Positions 11,806 to 14,117 of a stretch of DNA of 14,117 nt are shown here, one piece after another (the stretch's first letter is position 1; each line of letters opens with the position of its first letter). The DNA comes from a bacterium. GTDB lineage: Bacteria > Patescibacteriota > Minisyncoccia > UBA6257 > 1-14-0-10-44-23. The stretch spans positions 1 through 14,117 of the forward strand of contig JAUYME010000010.1 of the NCBI GenBank assembly GCA_030699515.1. The letters are read 5' to 3'. A model generated the notes under the pieces. That model was not told the origin of the DNA. It searched no databases and saw only the letters and a program-made list of their open reading frames with translations. The position numbers and the translations under genes were made by a program.

Positions 11806-11822
11806 AGAAAAATAGGTAAAAT
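11795..11822 (+). promoter_or_regulatory. Sigma70-like promoter of rnpB
   Basis: TTGACA (11795-11800) lies in the last codons of the exonuclease gene. After a 16-base spacer comes TAAAAT (11817-11822). A start about 7-8 bases later falls at 11829-11830, exactly where the first helix of RNase P RNA begins. Confidence 0.65.
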
Positions 11823-11829
11823 TAGCCCT

Positions 11830-12279
11830 GTAACAGGACGGCTACCTCGATATCCATCGGGGAGGAAAGTCCGGACTCTCGCTGGTTTTGTCTGCCGCAG
11901 GCAGCTATCAAAACCGTGCGTCCTGAGCTTGTCGAAGGATACCCCTCGACCCTGCTCGGGGTGCTCGATTTTATAGCCACCTTCGGTGGATAAAATCGGC
12001 AACGTAGCAGCTAACAACTGCCATTCGTAAGAAAGAGGTGCGAGCAGTGACGTCCCGATCCGAAAGGCATCGGGAGGGCCCTATCCCAAGCTAGTTGGCC
12101 TAATCCTTCTATAGGGACAAAAAGAAGGGGTGAAACGGCTAAATCCTTACGGAGTGCAAGGTCGTATTCCTCGCTTTGCGAGGTCTGTGCCGCATGACTC
12201 CGACGGTGACGTCGGAGCTAGACAAATTGTCGTCATCCGCCTTTTAGGCGAGATAACAGAATCCGGCTTACTCGTTACC
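11830..12279 (+). ncRNA. rnpB: RNase P RNA, enlarged
   Basis: The universal core is present: GGGGAGGAAAGTCCGGAC near 11858 on the 5' side of helix P4, and ACAGAATCCGGCTTA (12256-12270) on its 3' side. P1 is likely GTAACAG (11830) with CTcGTTAC (12271-12278), P2 GACGGC (11837) with GTCGTC, and P3 the CCTCGAT/ATCGGGG hairpin. The segment around GTGAAACGGCTAAATCC and GGAGTGCAAGG matches the conserved specificity-domain region. The RNA cleaves 5' leaders from tRNA precursors. At about 450 bases it is longer than the usual 350-400, mainly through hairpins between 11884 and 11998. It has its own promoter and terminator. Confidence 0.93.
11921..11962 (+). repeat. Two adjacent palindromic repeats inside rnpB
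   Basis: TCCTGAGCTTGTCGAAGGA (11921-11939) is a form of the CTTCGAC...CTCAGG palindrome that, to my knowledge, is scattered through many environmental bacterial genomes. Directly after it is a second one with ends ACCCC (11941) and GGGGT (11962) and the related inner TCGAC and GCTC words. They sit in a peripheral, variable part of the RNA between hairpin 11884-11915 (GGTTTTG/CAAAACC) and hairpin 11966-11998 (CGATTTTAT/ATAAAATCG). Confidence 0.6.
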
Positions 12280-12308
12280 AAAAAATACCCGATTTTCGGG
12301 TATTTTTT
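12280..12308 (+). terminator. Intrinsic terminator of rnpB
   Basis: A perfect 13-bp inverted repeat (12280-12292 with 12296-12308) closes a TTT loop. The GC part is TACCCGA/TCGGGTA, followed by six T. The A-run on the left arm makes it usable in both directions. Confidence 0.92.
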
Positions 12309-12334
12309 GTACGAATCCGCACACAGGGGCCCTG

Positions 12335-12365
12335 GCCCGAGGTGAGCAAGGCGAACTTTTCGGGC
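12335..12365. other. Short stem-loop between the rnpB terminator and the GIY-YIG gene
   Basis: GCCCGA (12335-12340) pairs with TCGGGC (12360-12365) around a 19-base loop that contains GGTGAG, a partial echo of the nearby 14-bp inverted repeat. The rest of 12309-12377 shows no gene. It could be a weak terminator for the minus-strand gene, but no T-run follows on that strand. Confidence 0.35.
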
Positions 12366-12368
12366 TTG

Positions 12369-12382
12369 ACCCCTCACCTAAT
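12369..12382. repeat. Left copy of a perfect 14-bp inverted repeat flanking the GIY-YIG gene
   Basis: ACCCCTCACCTAAT here is the exact reverse complement of ATTAGGTGAGGGGT at 12659-12672. The left copy overlaps the stop codon of the minus-strand GIY-YIG gene. Similarity does not extend beyond 14 bases on either side. Confidence 0.8.
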
Positions 12383-12641
12383 CCCAAGCTTGAAGGCTAT
12401 ATTTAAGCCTTTTCTTCAATTGAACATATGCCTTTCCAAAATTCTTGAGCCGCTTCTCTCTAATTTTTGCATCTTCTACGCTCGCATAGCCTTCAAGATA
12501 TAGGCAACGATACGGAATATATGGCTTTGTTGACCTTACTTTGCCTGCATTATGTTCTAATAGCCTCTTTTTCACATTCTTGGCTATGCCAACATAATGC
12601 TTATTTTTTACTTCACTTTTTAATAAATAAACATAATGCAT
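12378..12641 (-). CDS. Single-domain GIY-YIG nuclease-family protein
   Basis: The product is 87 aa, the size of the small stand-alone GIY-YIG proteins (YhbQ/UPF0213-like). The two strand motifs are HYVYLLKS (residues 2-9) and HYVGIAKN (15-22), corresponding to GIY and YIG. Then come R26 and H30 in KKRLLEHNAGKVRSTK, E50 in YLEGYAS, and AKIREKRLKNFGKAYVQ. The fold cuts or binds DNA using a Tyr, Arg and Glu; the role of the small family is unsettled. It is the only minus-strand gene, lies between rnpB and a divergent surface-protein gene, and is bracketed by a 14-bp inverted repeat, so it may have arrived as a unit. Confidence 0.88.
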   Translation of the reverse strand: MHYVYLLKSEVKNKHYVGIAKNVKKRLLEHNAGKVRSTKPYIPYRCLYLEGYASVEDAKIREKRLKNFGKAYVQLKKRLKYSLQAWD

Positions 12642-12647
12642 ACACCC

Positions 12648-12653
12648 AGTATA
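12648..12653 (-). promoter_or_regulatory. Possible -10 box of the GIY-YIG gene (leaderless start)
   Basis: On the minus strand TATACT lies 6 bases before the ATG (12641), so transcription would begin at or next to the start codon. A TTGTCA -35-like box is 19 bases upstream, a longer spacer than optimal. The call rests on these two boxes only. Confidence 0.35.
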
Positions 12654-12658
12654 ACCTT

Positions 12659-12672
12659 ATTAGGTGAGGGGT
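12659..12672. repeat. Right copy of the 14-bp inverted repeat
   Basis: ATTAGGTGAGGGGT is the perfect complement of 12369-12382. Its last base is the first base of the -35 box of the downstream promoter, and it lies inside the possible minus-strand promoter, so a protein bound here could affect both genes. Confidence 0.8.
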
Positions 12673-12700
12673 TGACAAATATCCAAAATAATGCTATATT
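12672..12700 (+). promoter_or_regulatory. Sigma70-like promoter of the surface-protein gene
   Basis: Consensus TTGACA (12672-12677), a 17-base spacer, and TATATT (12695-12700). The expected start near 12707 gives a leader of about 43 bases before the ATG at 12750. Confidence 0.75.
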
Positions 12701-12718
12701 TTGCTCAAATTCAGCCTA

Positions 12719-12748
12719 TGTACACAAAGGTACAAATGGGCACAAATG
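12719..12748 (+). repeat. Period-10 repeat in the surface-protein mRNA leader
   Basis: Three roughly 10-base units (TACACAAAGG, TACAAATGGG, CACAAATG) run up to the ATG at 12750. The ACAAAT words recall those in palindromes B1 and B2. No Shine-Dalgarno sequence is present. Confidence 0.5.
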
Positions 12749-12749
12749 T

Positions 12750-13859
12750 ATGAAAAACACAGTAAAAGTAAGCATAATCGCAGTTTTCACACTCGCTATT
12801 GTTATAGCGTCTTTTCCGCTAAGCGCCAGCGCAAGCCACGACAGCTACGATACTTATGATTATGGTTACGACTATTATCCTCACCAGGATCCTTACGATT
12901 GTTATTGGAGTGACGATTGCTATAGGTACCCAAACACTGCTTATTACAGCAGCTATCCCGGAGACAACCGCTTTAACCAAGCTCCGGAAATAGAATCTTG
13001 GCCAAGGGAAAATGCCAGAGTTGGCGAGCTTTACACTTACAACGTAAATGCTTACGACAGAGATAGAGACAGGATCTCTTATTTCCTAGATCGCGCTCCA
13101 AGTGGAATGCGAATTGATAGAAATGATGGGTATATAGAGTGGACTCCATCTAGCGAACATGCAGGTACAATCCAGTACGTTACGGTAACTGCCGAAGATA
13201 GATATGGAAACGACGATAGCCAGTCTTTTAGCATCAACGTAGAAGGCCCAAGAACTGCTGTAGTAACAAACCCTAGCCCAACCCCAACAGTGGTGGAAGT
13301 TCCTGTTGTTAGAACCGTTGTAGTGCAAGCTCAGCCAACCGTGCTTGGTACAGTTTCAGGAATTAACATGCAAGCTTTGGAGCTCTACAACGTCAGAACT
13401 TACATTGACGAAAGTGGAAACGTTTTCGTTAGCTGGGAAACCAACAAACCTTCCAGAGGCAGAGTTCATTACGGCCTAGCCTCTCAAGCTACTAAGGGCG
13501 CAAACTTTGTTTACGAATACACAAGCCCGGATAGCGGCGCTGTGTCCACAATCCATTCTGTAATGCTTGGAAACCTACAGATGGAGCGAACCTACTACTT
13601 CAGAGTAGTATCGGAAGTTGGAAACGAAAGACGAATTTCCCCAGATCACAGCTTTATCAGGGTAAACGAAGGAATTGGTGCAATTAGCGCAACCAACAAT
13701 GTTGCTCTGGGAAGCGCACTGGGAGTAATTGGCTCCGCTATCTTTTCTCCGGCACTTCTTCTTCTAATCATCATTATTCTTTTAATCGCAGTAGTGATAA
13801 GGCGAAGAAGGAAGAAAACTGTCCGGATTGTAGAGCCGGCAAAGATAGAAATAGCTTAG
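12750..13859 (+). CDS. Secreted, membrane-anchored surface protein with Ig-like and FnIII-like domains
   Basis: From ATG 12750 the product is 369 aa. Residues 1-28 are a signal peptide (KNTVK, hydrophobic AVFTLAIVIA, then SASA before the probable cut). Residues 30-75 are very rich in Tyr and Asp with C51 and C57. About 77-165 is a putative Ig/cadherin-like domain (VGELYTYNVNAYDRDRD, PSGMRIDRNDGYIEWTP, VTVTAEDRYGN). A Pro/Val/Thr linker follows (166-192). About 205-306 resembles fibronectin III (VFVSWETNKPSRGRVHYG, ERTYYFRVVSEVGN). Residues 333-350 are a transmembrane helix followed by RRRRKK, giving an inside C-terminus. Such proteins often act in adhesion or envelope structure; the partner is unknown. 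An upstream in-frame ATG (12636) would lack a proper signal peptide. Confidence 0.82.
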   Translation: MKNTVKVSIIAVFTLAIVIASFPLSASASHDSYDTYDYGYDYYPHQDPYDCYWSDDCYRYPNTAYYSSYPGDNRFNQAPEIESWPRENARVGELYTYNVNAYDRDRDRISYFLDRAPSGMRIDRNDGYIEWTPSSEHAGTIQYVTVTAEDRYGNDDSQSFSINVEGPRTAVVTNPSPTPTVVEVPVVRTVVVQAQPTVLGTVSGINMQALELYNVRTYIDESGNVFVSWETNKPSRGRVHYGLASQATKGANFVYEYTSPDSGAVSTIHSVMLGNLQMERTYYFRVVSEVGNERRISPDHSFIRVNEGIGAISATNNVALGSALGVIGSAIFSPALLLLIIIILLIAVVIRRRRKKTVRIVEPAKIEIA

Positions 13860-13868
13860 GAGAGGACG

Positions 13869-13896
13869 CAGGACACAGGATGTAGGGGATAGTGAA
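13869..13896 (+). repeat. Heptamer array (CAGGANN-like) after the surface-protein gene
   Basis: Units CAGGACA, CAGGATG, TAGGGGA and TAGTGAA follow 9 bases after the stop codon. CAGGATG followed by TAGG is also found in the S5-tail array (8012-8022), showing that the two are related. Confidence 0.6.
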
Positions 13897-13939
13897 AACC
13901 AAGAAAAGGTCATTAAAAAAGTCTAAAAGAGGAGGTCAA

Positions 13940-14117
13940 GCCTTCAACTAGTTAGAGTGCCCAAAACTCATCCTCTCTCCCGCTGAAACATTGCGGAGGA
14001 GACAGATAAGTTGAGTGGGCCAAGGAAGAAATAATATTGTTAAGATAGTGCAAACTCAAAGAAGATTAAAATAAACTATTCGCAATATGTATCATTTGTC
14101 TCTAACTAGCTGAGGGC
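13940..14117. other. Large imperfect inverted repeat with inner hairpin; possible structured RNA
   Basis: GCCTTCAACTAGTTAGAG (13940-13957) pairs with 14100-14117 at 16 of 18 positions; the inner 10 bp are perfect. Inside, GCCC (13959-13962) and ACTCA (13966-13970) pair with GGGC (14017-14020) and TGAGT (14012-14016), and TCCTC (13971-13975) can pair with GAGGA (13996-14000), followed by CGC/GCG, making a compact hairpin. No coding frame of note lies in 13860-14117. The right arm ends at the window edge, so the structure may continue. I could not match it to a known RNA family. AGGAGGT just upstream (13930-13936) has no start codon after it. Confidence 0.45.

Noticed and set aside
12130..12377. 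Open frames on both strands within and just after rnpB
   Set aside because: They overlap conserved RNase P RNA core sequence and the terminator, have no recognisable protein features, and do not respect gene boundaries.
12393..12410. AAGGCT/AGCCTT stem-loop as terminator of the GIY-YIG gene
   Set aside because: It lies within the last codons of the gene and no T-run follows on the minus strand.
14098..14117. Minus-strand sequence resembling a tRNA D-arm (CTCAGCTAGTTAGAG)
   Set aside because: The bases after it do not form an anticodon stem, and no TTCGA-type T-loop follows on that strand; the near-identical inverted copy at 13940 shows it is an inverted-repeat arm.
1..14117. TGA read as glycine (alternative code)
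   Set aside because: All core genes are full length with no internal TGA, so there is no sign of recoding in this window; only avoidance of TGA as a stop is seen.

Overview
The window is a bacterial ribosomal-protein operon (the S10 and spc clusters in continuous order) followed by a short accessory stretch. The likely host is a member of the Candidate Phyla Radiation (Patescibacteria), probably of Parcubacteria type. The reasons are: uL30 is missing between S5 and L15, which is a known CPR trait; several ribosomal proteins are trimmed or carry low-complexity tails; AT content is moderate; upstream of the starts I see no Shine-Dalgarno sequences; and a small GIY-YIG protein and a PGK gene sit in simple neighbourhoods. 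The lineage is inferred from these traits, not from any search. All 23 recognised genes end in TAA or TAG, and they read through in the standard code.

Layout, all on the plus strand unless stated. Bases 1-168 are the end of L4. Then come L23, L2, S19, L22, S3, L16, L29, S17, L14, L24, L5, S14 (zinc-binding type), S8, L6, L18, S5, L15 and SecY, up to 9917. A terminator-like hairpin (9986-10016) separates SecY from a divergent phosphoglycerate kinase. Next is a DEDDh 3'-5' exonuclease, whose last codons hold a promoter for the RNase P RNA gene (about 11830-12279). That gene ends in a perfect intrinsic terminator. A minus-strand GIY-YIG gene follows, bracketed by a perfect 14-bp inverted repeat. 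After it comes a sigma70-like promoter driving a secreted, C-terminally anchored surface protein with Ig-like and fibronectin-III-like domains. The last 178 bases form a large imperfect inverted repeat with a strong inner hairpin, possibly a structured RNA cut by the window edge.

The most striking content is in the spacers. Almost every spacer longer than about 28 bases in the operon is filled by one of a few repeat families. The smallest are arrays of a 7- or 8-base unit: CTATAAC (seven loci), AAGTAGC, TCTAATTG-like, YTAGACNN and CAGGANN. The larger ones are 106-117-base imperfect palindromes built of ACNAAT/ATTNGT words: family B in two copies and family C in four. Related copies lie at non-adjacent loci, so they were dispersed as units. 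Copies differ in length by whole units (7 or 9 bases). They end 2-11 bases before the next start codon, where a ribosome-binding site is expected; for six CTATAAC arrays the gap to ATG is exactly 5 bases.

Some copies have entered coding sequence. Two family C copies give S17 and L15 nearly identical 32-residue C-terminal tails. An AAGTAGC unit supplies the L23 stop codon. A CAGGANN array encodes part of the S5 tail. This resembles in principle the in-frame palindromic elements of Rickettsia, but it lies inside the ribosomal-protein operon. Whether these elements are selfish repeats, mRNA processing or insulation sites, or translation-initiation signals cannot be settled from sequence alone.
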